From an uncultured Bacteroidota bacterium (GTDB lineage Bacteria; Bacteroidota; Bacteroidia; AKYH767-A; 2013-40CM-41-45), in contig CALMQM010000102.1 in the NCBI GenBank assembly GCA_937871435.1, positions 89,338-153,337 on the forward strand: 64,000 bases of DNA, read 5' to 3'. Positions within the stretch are counted from its first letter, which is position 1. Each line of letters opens with the position of its first letter. Of this stretch, positions 53,671 through 63,500 are shown piece after piece. Made by a program: the position numbers and the translations under genes. The notes under the pieces were generated by a model that saw nothing but the letters and a program-made list of their open reading frames with translations, did not search any database and was not told the DNA's origin.

Positions 53671-54312
53671 TCAGGACTTGTTCCACAATTTACCAAACTT
53701 GAAATTTACACTCACAGTCGCCAATAAGTGTCCGTCAGGAGAAGAATATTTATTGCGTTCAAGATGAAGAACTCCTTCTTCTTCGCTCACTTCAATCTCT
53801 TTTCCAAAATGCATCATGTATTGAACAGATGTGGAGATATCAAGACTCCTGGTAATATTGATATGAGTTCCCAATCCTCCCTGTGTAGCAAGACTTGCAC
53901 GATCGCTGTAATAGCTCCTGTCATTCTTATAGAACACTTTTGTATAATCGAAACAATGACCAAGAATAAAGTATGGTTGCAGCAAGCCTGAGAAATCCAC
54001 GCGTTTACCGGGATAGTACATGACCGACCAACCGATGTGGTAATCATTCCGTATCGCACGGTTGAAGATGGAAGAAGTGATGTAATCAAAGTACCACTCT
54101 GTATTGAAGTGATCAGAAAATTGAATGCGGTACTGTCCGCCTACTCCCAATCCATGGGTTTCTTCCGGAATGTCATTGAACATACTATAGGTATTTCTGG
54201 TTCCTAAAGAAAATGTTCCCGAACCCGGTTCTTTAAGAAATGCGGGAGTTCCTGCATTAGCGATGAACAATGAACAACACAATGCAGCACTGAGAATGAT
54301 GGAATTTTTCAT
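53671..54312 (-). CDS. Outer-membrane beta-barrel protein of unknown function
   Basis: The 213-residue protein has a signal peptide (MKNSIILSAALCCSLFIANA) and many short alternating strands (LGVGGQYRIQFSDHFNTEWY, HINITRSLDISTSVQYMMHF), with a C-terminal strand VSVNFKFGKLW. It resembles small outer-membrane barrels of the OprF/OMP_b-brl type but has no specific signature. It converges with the siaA-like gene (13 bases between stops). Confidence 0.65.
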   Translation of the reverse strand: MKNSIILSAALCCSLFIANAGTPAFLKEPGSGTFSLGTRNTYSMFNDIPEETHGLGVGGQYRIQFSDHFNTEWYFDYITSSIFNRAIRNDYHIGWSVMYYPGKRVDFSGLLQPYFILGHCFDYTKVFYKNDRSYYSDRASLATQGGLGTHINITRSLDISTSVQYMMHFGKEIEVSEEEGVLHLERNKYSSPDGHLLATVSVNFKFGKLWNKS

Positions 54313-54369
54313 ACGGCTTTTTGTTTTTGTGTGGTAAAATAAAACTGAAAAAAGCGTAGATGTTTTCCA

Positions 54370-54394
54370 TTACCTGTTCTAACGGGACAGGTAA
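54370..54394. repeat. Inverted repeat between outer-membrane protein and GreA/B-like genes
   Basis: TTACCTGT (54370-54377) pairs with ACAGGTAA (54387-54394), extended by a G-U and a C-G pair, around a short loop. No T run follows on the minus strand, so its role is unclear. Confidence 0.35.
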
Positions 54395-54457
54395 ATATTT
54401 ATTGTGTATGAAAATATCCTGTAAGAAAATTCTAAAAGTCAATGGTAAAATTAATCG

Positions 54458-54913
54458 TCAGGCAAGGGCTTCTATTTTCCAGGACTGTCCCTGAAATTGA
54501 AAAGAATCACCCGCTGATTTACCGAGTAAAGGAATGGCGAGCGGAGACTTGACTGACAAGAATCCGACTTTCTTTCCTTCAACACTGTGAATACCCAATC
54601 CTGAGCAAATAAAAAAATCTCCTTTGTTGGTTTTTACAAAAGAGCCGGGTATCACAACAGAAGAAGGTTCGAGTACATACAAATTTTGCAATAAGGAAAG
54701 TTCTCTTTTTGCTTCTTCGTATTGTTTGGCATTCATTTCACGATCCAGCTGTCCCATCGCACGGGCCGTTTCATATTTATCACCCGCTGAACTTTTTTCT
54801 TCCGAATTAGCGGCATCCTGTGCATTCAACATTGCCATTTTCGCTGTCTCAATACGTTGCTGAAGGATCTCTTCGGCAAACTTTTTAAGTTTTATTTTGT
54901 ATTTCGTCGTCAT
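54458..54913 (-). CDS. GreA/GreB-like protein
   Basis: From the ATG at 54913 the protein has 151 residues; five earlier codons are possible. The first 80 residues form a coiled-coil with EEKSSAGDKYETARAMGQLD, and the rest a small beta-rich C-terminal domain ending FQFQGQSWKIEAL, the general Gre-factor layout (transcript cleavage factors). The acidic tip motif of true GreA is not obvious. Such proteins are often mislabelled as 3-oxoacyl-ACP synthase in this phylum; nothing supports that here. A role at RNA polymerase is inferred. Confidence 0.6.
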   Translation of the reverse strand: MTTKYKIKLKKFAEEILQQRIETAKMAMLNAQDAANSEEKSSAGDKYETARAMGQLDREMNAKQYEEAKRELSLLQNLYVLEPSSVVIPGSFVKTNKGDFFICSGLGIHSVEGKKVGFLSVKSPLAIPLLGKSAGDSFQFQGQSWKIEALA

Positions 54914-55048
54914 CAGGTATTCTATCAATCAGATATTTAAAAAAGAGCTGCAAAATACGGATAATTTTCACTGAAGAAACCATATTCACTTGCACAAAAT
55001 AAAGTATGTCCCTGAATAAAATATTTATTGAGGAACCAAACTTCTACT

Positions 55049-56386
55049 CTATTCTTGGCGCTTCACCATTTTTTCTTCAAAAGTTTTGAAGGGCGTAAAA
55101 GCATACGCGAGAATTCCTACAGATATAATGACAAGACCCGAGATGACAAATTTTAATCCGGTGGAAAAAAAGATAAATGTCCAGATACAAATAGCGAGAA
55201 TCACGGGCACGGGATACAACCACATTTTATAGGGCAAATTACCTGAGCCATTTCGTCTTCGCAGCAATACAACACCGATTGCCTGACCGATAAACTGTAC
55301 CAGAATTCTCATTGCCAGAATCGCGCTGATAACATCACTTAATTTAAAAAGCAGACTGAAAATAAATGCAAGTCCGCCCAGAAAGAGCAGAGAAATGTGC
55401 GGGAAATTTTTCGTCGGATGCAATTTTGCAAACACCGGAAAGAATTGTCCGTCCACAGCGGCAGCATAGGGAATCCTGGAATATCCAAGCAATACAGCGA
55501 ACAGGGAAGAAAAAGCAACGATCAGTACAAGTCCGGTAGCAAAAACAGCAGCCTGATGTCCGTAAATTTTTTCAATGAAAGTGCTCACTATAAAATTAGA
55601 ATCCTGAGCTTGTTGCCAGGGAATAACACTGACAACGCTTATATTCATCGCCAGATAAAGAAATGCGATCCCGATAACGGAAATAAAAATACTGCGCGGA
55701 ATATTTTTCTCCGGATTCCGGATTTCTCCACCAAGATGACACACATTGTAATATCCGAGATAACTGTAAATTGTTTTAACAGAAGCTTGTCCAAGTGCTA
55801 CAAAAAACAAACTGCTGAACAATTCAGAATGATTATCCGGAATCCAATTGTTGGAAATTGAATGCGCGGTAAGCCCGCCTGCAATCATCCATGAAATAGT
55901 GATCAATACAGCAGCCCACATTACTACACCAATCTTTCCGATTGTTTCGATTTTTCTATACAACAGAAAAATGAGTAATAAGACTACAGCTCCCGAAATA
56001 ATTTTTTGTTCAACAGGAGAAAACGGATAGAGATATGTACAATACTGAGCGAATCCGATTGCTCCGCTTGCTGCCACGAGCGGAGCCTGAATCATTGTTT
56101 GCCACACATAGAGGAAAGAAAGCAAACGTCCTCCTTTTTTTCCATAACCTTCTTTCAGAAAATTGTAACTCCCTCCGGCTTTCGGATATGCTGCACCAAG
56201 TTCTGCCCAGACCATTCCATCAACAAGAGAAATGAGTGCTCCGACGATCCATGCAAAAATAAAATGCGGACCGCCAATCATTTTAATCACAAGAGGCAAC
56301 ACAATAAATGGCCCGATACCTACCATGTCGATCATATTGATCGCTGTGGCCTGTATAAGTGAGAGCTCGCGTTTCAGGTGAGGCAT
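55049..56386 (-). CDS. APC-family amino acid permease
   Basis: The 445-residue protein has about twelve membrane helices. It begins LSLIQATAINMIDMVGIGPF, the first-helix substrate motif of APC transporters, with AELGAAYPKAGGSYNFLKEG and LGGEIRNPEKNIPRSIFISV as further signatures. Substrate is probably an amino acid or polyamine; not readable. A 7-base tandem repeat lies just before its start (56393-56427). It follows the sorB-like gene on the same strand. Confidence 0.88.
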   Translation of the reverse strand: MPHLKRELSLIQATAINMIDMVGIGPFIVLPLVIKMIGGPHFIFAWIVGALISLVDGMVWAELGAAYPKAGGSYNFLKEGYGKKGGRLLSFLYVWQTMIQAPLVAASGAIGFAQYCTYLYPFSPVEQKIISGAVVLLLIFLLYRKIETIGKIGVVMWAAVLITISWMIAGGLTAHSISNNWIPDNHSELFSSLFFVALGQASVKTIYSYLGYYNVCHLGGEIRNPEKNIPRSIFISVIGIAFLYLAMNISVVSVIPWQQAQDSNFIVSTFIEKIYGHQAAVFATGLVLIVAFSSLFAVLLGYSRIPYAAAVDGQFFPVFAKLHPTKNFPHISLLFLGGLAFIFSLLFKLSDVISAILAMRILVQFIGQAIGVVLLRRRNGSGNLPYKMWLYPVPVILAICIWTFIFFSTGLKFVISGLVIISVGILAYAFTPFKTFEEKMVKRQE

Positions 56387-56392
56387 GGAAAG

Positions 56393-56427
56393 AGTGAAGG
56401 GTGAAGAGTGAAGAGTGAAGGAAGAAG
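56393..56427. repeat. Tandem heptamer repeat
   Basis: Five 7-base steps (AGTGAAG, GGTGAAG, AGTGAAG, AGTGAAG, GAAGAAG) lie in the 45-base gap before the permease start, so on the transcript they form a CUUCACU-type repeat directly upstream of the start codon. Confidence 0.75.
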
Positions 56428-56431
56428 ATTT

Positions 56432-56779
56432 TCAATCTTTCTTGCCACGGGCAGCCATGAGGTAATCGACAATTGGAACAACGGACGAATCCGGAATCGG
56501 AGCACCGAAGGTTTTAATCATTTTATCAACTGTTTTCTCCCATGTTTTCCTGCTGAATGCAGGTTGCATTTGAATGTATCTGTATGAATGACAAATCCCG
56601 CAATTGGAAAGGAAGAGATCATACCCCGTCCGATCCGGGAGATGATAACCGGCCTCACTCAGTTGTACAGGTTGATCTGAAATAGTTTGCTCCTGCACAT
56701 TTGCTTCAGGACCTGAACAGGAAATACCAAGATTCATGAGAATCACACACGAGAACAAGGGAAATAATATTTTCATCAT
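56432..56779 (-). CDS. SorB-like monohaem cytochrome c subunit
   Basis: The 115-residue protein has a signal peptide with a lipobox-like end (GISC, Cys21) and one CGICH haem motif (60-64). It starts one base after the sorA-like stop, so the two subunits are co-translated. Together they form a sulfite:cytochrome c oxidoreductase-like pair in which electrons pass from the molybdenum subunit to this cytochrome. Confidence 0.82.
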   Translation of the reverse strand: MMKILFPLFSCVILMNLGISCSGPEANVQEQTISDQPVQLSEAGYHLPDRTGYDLFLSNCGICHSYRYIQMQPAFSRKTWEKTVDKMIKTFGAPIPDSSVVPIVDYLMAARGKKD

Positions 56780-56780
56780 C

Positions 56781-57971
56781 TTACTTCACCTCCACTGTTA
56801 ATTTTTCAATTTCGTTGCGCATGTATCCGCTGCGGTTCCAATGATGCGCCGGTTGTGTTTCACCAAGAACATTGGTTGCCTTTACAAGAAATGAATGCTG
56901 ACCGGCTACAGTCGCCTTCCATTCATATCGCCATCTTCGCCAGGAATAAACTCCCAGTGAATTGTCGAGCTTTGTCTCCTTCCATGTTTTTCCATTGTCT
57001 TCAGATAACTCCACTTTTTGTACTCCATCACCGCCATCAAATGCCAAACCCTGAATTTCGCAAGATGCACCAAGTGCTATGATACTGTCCGGTTCCGGTG
57101 TAACAAAAATACTTCTCACATTCATTTTACTGATCGGCTCCATGTTCTGAGACAAGCTGTCTTTGTTTTCATTAGCATCTCTGTTTTGTTTGGGAACGAG
57201 ATATGCTTTCTTCATCCAGAATCCTGAGAATGTATCTGAATACACCTTTATTTCATTCAGCATTCCTACCCAATACGTGGCATACCAACCAGGCACAACC
57301 AGTTTCAGCGGGTAACCATTCAACATCGGTAAGTTTTCATCGTTCATTTCATAGGCTACCAATACATCCGGATCCAGTGCTTTGGAGATACGAAGTGATT
57401 TTACAAAATCCGGTGTAGCAGGCAAAGGAGCTTCATCCATACCATTGAAGGAAACATCGAGAGCTCCTTTTTTGACTTCAGCCATTTTCAGGATATCAGC
57501 GAGCCGCACACCTTTCCATTTCGCATTCCCCATTGCTCCGTTTTTCCATTGTCCACCCGGAACATGTGGATCGTTGAAACTTCTTGAATTCCCTGCACAT
57601 TGTGCAAGAGCGGTAATTGTTACTGCAGGAAATTTTGTTTTCAAATCGTTGAGAGATAATTCTAATGGATTGGAAACATGACCATCCACACGCAAGCGAA
57701 AAGTATCCGGATTAATTTCGGGAGGTAAGTTTGAAAGGTGCCAACGAACAAAGAATACATTGTTGGGAGTGTAATCCAACAGAAAATATTTTAATGGCGT
57801 TTCGAGATTGGGCGGGCGATCAGTAAGCAATCGCATAGGCAATTTCCCGGGGGCAACTGCATACTCATCAGCACTCGCATTTGTCACGGATCTCTTCTTC
57901 TCTTGTGAATGATCGGGTGTACATGCGATACACAAAGAAAAGAGACAAATCAACCCCAGGATGGATTTCAT
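56781..57971 (-). CDS. SorA-like sulfite dehydrogenase molybdenum subunit
   Basis: The 396-residue protein has the sulfite-oxidase fold: ALAQCAGNSRSF with the molybdenum-binding Cys125, then NGYPLKLVVPGWYATYWVGM and a C-terminal dimerisation domain (VEVK end). It should oxidise sulfite to sulfate in the periplasm using a molybdopterin cofactor. The signal peptide reads MKSILGLICLFSLCIAC with a lipobox-like Cys17 and no twin-arginine motif, although cofactor-loaded sulfite dehydrogenases usually travel by Tat. The SorB-like gene follows one base later. Confidence 0.85.
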   Translation of the reverse strand: MKSILGLICLFSLCIACTPDHSQEKKRSVTNASADEYAVAPGKLPMRLLTDRPPNLETPLKYFLLDYTPNNVFFVRWHLSNLPPEINPDTFRLRVDGHVSNPLELSLNDLKTKFPAVTITALAQCAGNSRSFNDPHVPGGQWKNGAMGNAKWKGVRLADILKMAEVKKGALDVSFNGMDEAPLPATPDFVKSLRISKALDPDVLVAYEMNDENLPMLNGYPLKLVVPGWYATYWVGMLNEIKVYSDTFSGFWMKKAYLVPKQNRDANENKDSLSQNMEPISKMNVRSIFVTPEPDSIIALGASCEIQGLAFDGGDGVQKVELSEDNGKTWKETKLDNSLGVYSWRRWRYEWKATVAGQHSFLVKATNVLGETQPAHHWNRSGYMRNEIEKLTVEVK

Positions 57972-58191
57972 ATTTGGTAATCAGGTTAGTCCGTTCTTAT
58001 AGTCGAGAACTTGCAGGAGTAATTGCCGAAAGGTACTGGATTTTTGATCTGAAATACAATGATTCTATTGAAATTTTCCAATTTTCATAAGTTGTCATTC
58101 TACGTATTTAATCAGGTTATGTGAGAAGCAAATTTTGTTAAACCTATAGTATACGTTCAGGAAATAATTAAATTAGTAGAAAAATAACCAC

Positions 58192-59106
58192 ATGAAAAAA
58201 CTTTACATCAGTTTCTTATTCCTCTTCATTTTAATTTCTGCTTCTCATGCTCAATACTTCGTGCAAGCATTTGATGGCGCTGATACATCGGTATTCAATT
58301 CCATTTTTATTCATCTGGATTCAAGTGCTACCAATGTATGGCAAATTGGCCCGCCGCAAAAAACGCTCCTTCACGATGCAGCATCTACACCCAATGTAAT
58401 TATTACAGACACTATCAACACTTATCCGGTGAATGATACCAGTCGATTTTCATTTAGTGTTTACAATGATTTTTCATTTGCCATTGTTGCTATTCAGTGG
58501 TTACAAAAGCTGGATATTGACAGTACAGGAGATATAGGTACGATAGAATTTTCAACTGATGGCGGACAAACCTGGCAGAATACGTTTAACAATCCGTATG
58601 TCTACAATTATTATGGTTATGATCCGGCAAATATTGATACACTTCAAAATGGAGAAATCGGTTTTGCAGGCAGAGATACAAGTTGGAGAAATCTCTGGCT
58701 TTGTTTTGACCCAAGCTGGATGAGTACATTCCCTGACACTTTACAAATTCGTTTCTCTATGATATCTGATTCGGTAGACAACCACTCTGAAGGCTGGATG
58801 ATAGACAATATGTTTGCGGGAATTACCATCATTCATACAATCAAAGAAAAACCTCAGGAAAACTACCTGAATGTTTACCCGAATCCATCAAGCAGCATTG
58901 TTCATATTGAAGCACGCAAAATTCAGGGATTCCATATCATAGAATTAATGCAGTTGATTAGCTCTACCGGCGAGCTCGTTCAGGAATGGAGGAACGTGCC
59001 TACTAAATTCTGGTTTGATACGAGCAAATTTGCCAATGGAAAATATTTTCTGAAAATAAAAACGAACATTGAGTCAGAAACAATACCGTTGTTGATTGCC
59101 CGATGA
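58192..59106 (+). CDS. Secreted T9SS type A cargo protein
   Basis: The 304-residue protein has a signal peptide ending near ASHAQ. Residues 20-220 are a beta-rich domain with GTIEFSTDGGQTWQN, and about 228-304 form a type A sorting domain (YLNVYPNPSSSIVHIEA, ISSTGELVQEW, FDTSKFANGKYFLKI). It would be exported by the type IX system and fixed to the surface. Its last four bases overlap the peroxidase gene (ATGA), which suggests a paired function. Confidence 0.85.
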   Translation: MKKLYISFLFLFILISASHAQYFVQAFDGADTSVFNSIFIHLDSSATNVWQIGPPQKTLLHDAASTPNVIITDTINTYPVNDTSRFSFSVYNDFSFAIVAIQWLQKLDIDSTGDIGTIEFSTDGGQTWQNTFNNPYVYNYYGYDPANIDTLQNGEIGFAGRDTSWRNLWLCFDPSWMSTFPDTLQIRFSMISDSVDNHSEGWMIDNMFAGITIIHTIKEKPQENYLNVYPNPSSSIVHIEARKIQGFHIIELMQLISSTGELVQEWRNVPTKFWFDTSKFANGKYFLKIKTNIESETIPLLIAR

Positions 59107-60182
59107 GAGGAGCTCAAAGAGTAAAGTCAGTTTACTTCCGGCTTCTACTTATCTTCATTTCCATCTTTTTGATTAGCTCTATTAGTGGATTAACTATCTA
59201 TGTTTTTCCTGAGCTGAAATATTTTTCGGTAATGCCGTTGCCGAAAAATTATTCGGTCACTGTTGAAGGTGTTCGGCTTGGACAATACTTGTTTTATGAT
59301 CCGGGTCTGAGTAAGGACAGTTCACTTTCTTGTTCTTCCTGTCATTTGCAATCACATGCTTTCAGTGATGCAGGAAGGCGATTCAGCAAAGGGAGAAACG
59401 GGACTTTGATGAAACGAAACACGCCTGCACTGTATAATCTTGCGTGGTTTCAGTCATATTTCTGGGATGGCAGAGCAGCAAGTCTGGAAGAGCAGATTTT
59501 TCATCCGATAACCTCGGCCGATGAAATGAATTTTTCTTTGTATGATTTGTCGGAAAGACTGAATAAAAATTATTTCTACAAAAAGAAATTCAAAGAAGTT
59601 TTTCAAAAAAATGAAATTGACAGTTTACAGATCGCTATGGCATTATCACAATTTCTTCGTTCGTTGATTTCACATGAATCAAAATATGATCAGGTAATTG
59701 CGGGGAAAGCATATTTCAGTAAGGAAGAATATCAGGGTTTTGTACTTGCCAATGAACAAACAAAAGGAGATTGTTTGCATTGCCATCCGACTGACGGGTA
59801 TGCTCTCGGGACTACAGGCAATTTCAGTAACAATGGATTGGATTCAGTTATGAATGCGGATAACTTCCCCGACAAGGGACGCGGAGAAATTACACACAAC
59901 AGAGAAGATAATGGTAAATTTAAAATTCCTTCTCTACGCAATTTAGTGTTCACAGCACCTTATATGCATGATGGAAGATTCCGTACTCTTGAAGAAGTTT
60001 TACTTTTTTATTCAGAACAAGTTTATCCGTGCGCGAACATCGATTCCAAAATGCGCACGGCACGAAATCATGGCTTACACTTGAGTTCTGATGAGCAGAA
60101 GAAAATTGTAGCTTTTCTGAAAACGATGTCGGATTCGGTATTTATTCATGATCCAAAATATTGCAATCCATTTCTTGATTGA
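59103..60182 (+). CDS. Di-haem cytochrome c peroxidase family protein
   Basis: The 359-residue protein has an N-terminal membrane helix or signal and two haem motifs, CSSCH (77-81) and CLHCH (224-228). LGQYLFYDPGLSKDSSLSC, the tryptophan region SYFWDGRAASLEEQ and APYMHDGRFRTLEEVL are family signatures. It reduces hydrogen peroxide or acts as a MauG-like oxidase in the periplasm. The overlap with the T9SS cargo gene suggests joint expression; whether it modifies that cargo is not known. Confidence 0.88.
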   Translation: MRGAQRVKSVYFRLLLIFISIFLISSISGLTIYVFPELKYFSVMPLPKNYSVTVEGVRLGQYLFYDPGLSKDSSLSCSSCHLQSHAFSDAGRRFSKGRNGTLMKRNTPALYNLAWFQSYFWDGRAASLEEQIFHPITSADEMNFSLYDLSERLNKNYFYKKKFKEVFQKNEIDSLQIAMALSQFLRSLISHESKYDQVIAGKAYFSKEEYQGFVLANEQTKGDCLHCHPTDGYALGTTGNFSNNGLDSVMNADNFPDKGRGEITHNREDNGKFKIPSLRNLVFTAPYMHDGRFRTLEEVLLFYSEQVYPCANIDSKMRTARNHGLHLSSDEQKKIVAFLKTMSDSVFIHDPKYCNPFLD

Positions 60183-60576
60183 ATTTTTTAGAGCTTGATT
60201 GATCAAGTGAAACAACCTGTTCTGAAATTTTTTACTTCAAACTAATTTTAATTGCTTTCTGATTGTTAACAATTGCTATCGTATAGGCTATATGTTTTTT
60301 TCCCATTTTCTTCATAAATCCGCCACAGGCAAGGGTTTCCGGATGTTCATTTACCAAGCAAAACAGTCTGTTCATCAAAATAATCATTTTTTTAACATTG
60401 AAAATCTGTCAAAATAACGGGTTTCCAGTATGTTTGATTGCTTGCGTTTTCAATTTCCGCAATCCGGGAATAGTGATACCATATTATTTCTTACCCTTTA
60501 TAATATCCATCAGAATATTTGTACACATTTCATTTGTATCCAGATACATCATCCCCAATAATAAACTAAAACCAAC
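60183..60576. other. Intergenic region of 394 bases
   Basis: This AT-rich spacer holds a 6-bp hairpin with a 2-base loop (60194-60207), a small minus-strand frame (60232-60375) and TTTG-containing boxes at about 60514-60536 that could be the promoter of the next gene. Nothing else is recognised. Confidence 0.5.
60232..60375 (-). CDS. Possible small protein or gene remnant
   Basis: A 47-codon frame (MNRLFCLVNEHPETLACGGF, then MKKMGKKHIAYTIAIVNN) has plausible amino-acid use for a folded protein end. It loosely resembles the C-terminal strands of D-Ala-D-Ala carboxypeptidases (GYxKTxSGKxLAFxIxVNN), so it may be a decayed fragment. An in-frame TGA lies 51 bases before the ATG. This is weak. Confidence 0.2.
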   Translation of the reverse strand: MNRLFCLVNEHPETLACGGFMKKMGKKHIAYTIAIVNNQKAIKISLK

Positions 60577-63500
60577 ATGAAAACAATTACCAGATTTCAA
60601 CGTGATGCTTTCCTTTTGGACACCGCAGGAAGATTATTCCTCCTGTTTTGTTTCCTTATGGCATCAATCTCTTCGGATGTTTCCGCACAAGGCAATAGTG
60701 AGGAAAATGCTAAGATCCAGGAGATGCTAAAATATTACGGTAAGCAAATTTATTTTGTCCGTAATGAAGGGCAATTCCGTGAGCAAACATTATTCAAAGC
60801 TGATTTTCCATTGGGAAAAGCTATTGTTACTTCCGATGGAATGATGATCGCGACGTACGATCCGGCGGATATCACAGCACGTCAGGAAGAGGGCGAGCAA
60901 ATTGAAAAGATTATTCAGGAAACAGGAATTCATCATCCATTGACTACTAAAGTCAAAGGTCACGGATGGAAAATGAATTTCCTGAATCATTCTTCATCTA
61001 TGAGTATACAAAGTAAGGACTCGCATGCAGATGTGGCCAACTTTTTTTCAGGAAACACATCCGTTTCCAATGTAACAAGCTATGGAGAAATCTGGTATTC
61101 GAATGTATATTCAAATGTGGATGTACGCTATTATCCTTCAGCAGAAGGAACACTGGAATACGATATCATTTGCAAGCCGGGATTCAATAAATCTCAAATT
61201 GCTATTCAATACGAAGGTATTGAACACATGGAAGTACTTCCGAATGGTCACTTGCAAATGAAAACCAGTGTTGGAAATGTTGATTTTCCTGCACCGGTTG
61301 TGTACCAAAAAATTAATGGTGTTCACCAGGAAGTAACTGCCAGCTATTCAGTTTCTGATGAGAACATAGTTCGATTTGATCTTGGTGAATTCAATACCAA
61401 CGAACCTTTGATTATTGACCCGATAGCACTGCGCTGGGCGACATGGGTGAATACCAATTCCTCTGATGACAACCATGGCCACTGTATCTGGGTAGACCAG
61501 GATAGCGGGTATATTTATATGGTGGCACGTGTTGTAGGGACAACAGATCAGATTACACCGGGAGCATTCGATGAGTCAGCGAACGGAAATCTTGAAATGA
61601 TCGTTGGTAAGTACAAAGAACCAGACAATATTGGTGAGCCGGGATCAAGAATCTGGCAAACTTATATCGGTGGGAACCAGGATGACAATCCTTATGCAAT
61701 GGAGCAAGGACCGGATGGCAATTTGTACATCACGGGATATACTGCAAGTACGAATTTTCCTCTTATCGGAGGAAATGCATTTACAGGCGGAGGAGCCAGT
61801 ATCGATCAAAGCGGACAGGCTACCGATAATATTTTTATAATGAAAATTACGCGTGATGGTAAATCCATTAAAAGTTCTGTGATCGGTGGAGATGGCGACG
61901 ATGGATCATTTGACCTTCGTATTTCAGAAGCCGGCGATATTGTAATCTGCGGTAATACCGCGAGTAGCAACCTGGCTACTTTATACCCGGGTACAGGTGC
62001 AACCAATTCACACAGTGGCGTGGATGCAATTGTATTTAAAATAAACCAGGACTTATCATCCATTTCATGGATGAAAAATTATGGAGGAACTGGAACCGAT
62101 CAGGCAACGATCATGGTAGAAAATATTGTGAATGGCGATATCTTCGTTGGTGGATATACTACTTCTAACAATTTTACTCCTCTTACCAATGCGCGTCAGA
62201 GTACAATTGGTGGAACACAAAGCGGATTTTTGCAAAAGTTCTCATCCGCCGGAAATGTAATCTGGTCATCCTATTTCCAGTCTGCAGCAACTAAATCAAC
62301 CTCCATTCTTTGTATGGAATTCAATGTTGCCAAAACACAACTTTATTTTGGTGGCATCACAAGTGGTTTGGCTGCCAGCAATATTGCAGCATCAGGTGTG
62401 TATGATCAAACATACAACAACGGATCGAATGATTTCTTTGTATGCCGGATGGATACAAATCAAAATTATGTTTCATCCACTTACCTTGGAGGAAGCTCGA
62501 ATGAAGTAAACATGATGGGATTGAATACCGATCTGAACAATGATGTATACATCTTCGGTTATACCAACAGTACAAATTTCCCGGTAAGCAGTTCACCGAA
62601 TGTTCCGCTTCAATCAACTAATCTGGGAAGCAATGACAAAGTTTTTACAAAAATAAATTCTGATCTGAGCTCTTTGTTGTTCAGTACATATTATGGAGGA
62701 TCAGGTGATGATTACGATCCTGTTGGAGAACGCGGAATTAAATTTTTCAATTGCCGGATCTATACTATTGTGACGTCGAAATCCAATAATATTCCATTGA
62801 CTCAAAATGCGCTCAATACTTCGCGCATCAGTACTACTCCATATGAGCCCGGACTTGTAGTGTGGGCTAATCCTCCGGATCTGCTTGGAAATTCCATTAC
62901 CGGAAACCAAACCATTTGTGCCGGTACTATTCCTGATGATTTGACAGGATCAGAACCTGCTTACAATCTTCCAACAATTATCCGTAACGTCAGCACCTCA
63001 GCGTATCCTGCTTTGCCTTCCGCTACAACATATGAATGGCAAATAAGTACTGACAGTATGAACTGGGCAACAATTCCGGGTGCGACAGCACAAGATCTTC
63101 CGGGAACAACTATTGGCGCCTTATACCAAAAGACCTTTTTCCGGAGAATCATTGGTGGAGATGCCTGTATTCTTGCAGGTGCCGCGGATCAGGTAGTAAC
63201 AGTTCGTATTGTTTCTGTTTCTGCTCAGGTAACAAATGTTTCCTGCAATGGTGCCCACGATGGACAAATTGCTGCTTCTTCTGATGGTGTAGCTCCGTTT
63301 ACATTCCACTGGAATACAGGAGAAACAACAGGTACTCTGACGGGTCTTGCGCCAGGAACATATACTGTTACCGTTACAGACAATGGCAATTGTACCGCGA
63401 CAAATTCCTTCAGTATTACAGAACCGGCATTGGTTACAGCAAATGCAGGACCTGACAAACAGTTTACTTGCGTAGCCGGAACTACTACTCTGACCGGTTC

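Noticed and set aside
54458..54913. 3-oxoacyl-ACP synthase
   Set aside because: Far too short, and no active-site Cys-His-Asn set; the coiled and beta layout is Gre-like.
55397..55861. Plus-strand frame of 154 codons
   Set aside because: Antisense shadow of the APC permease with no family motif.
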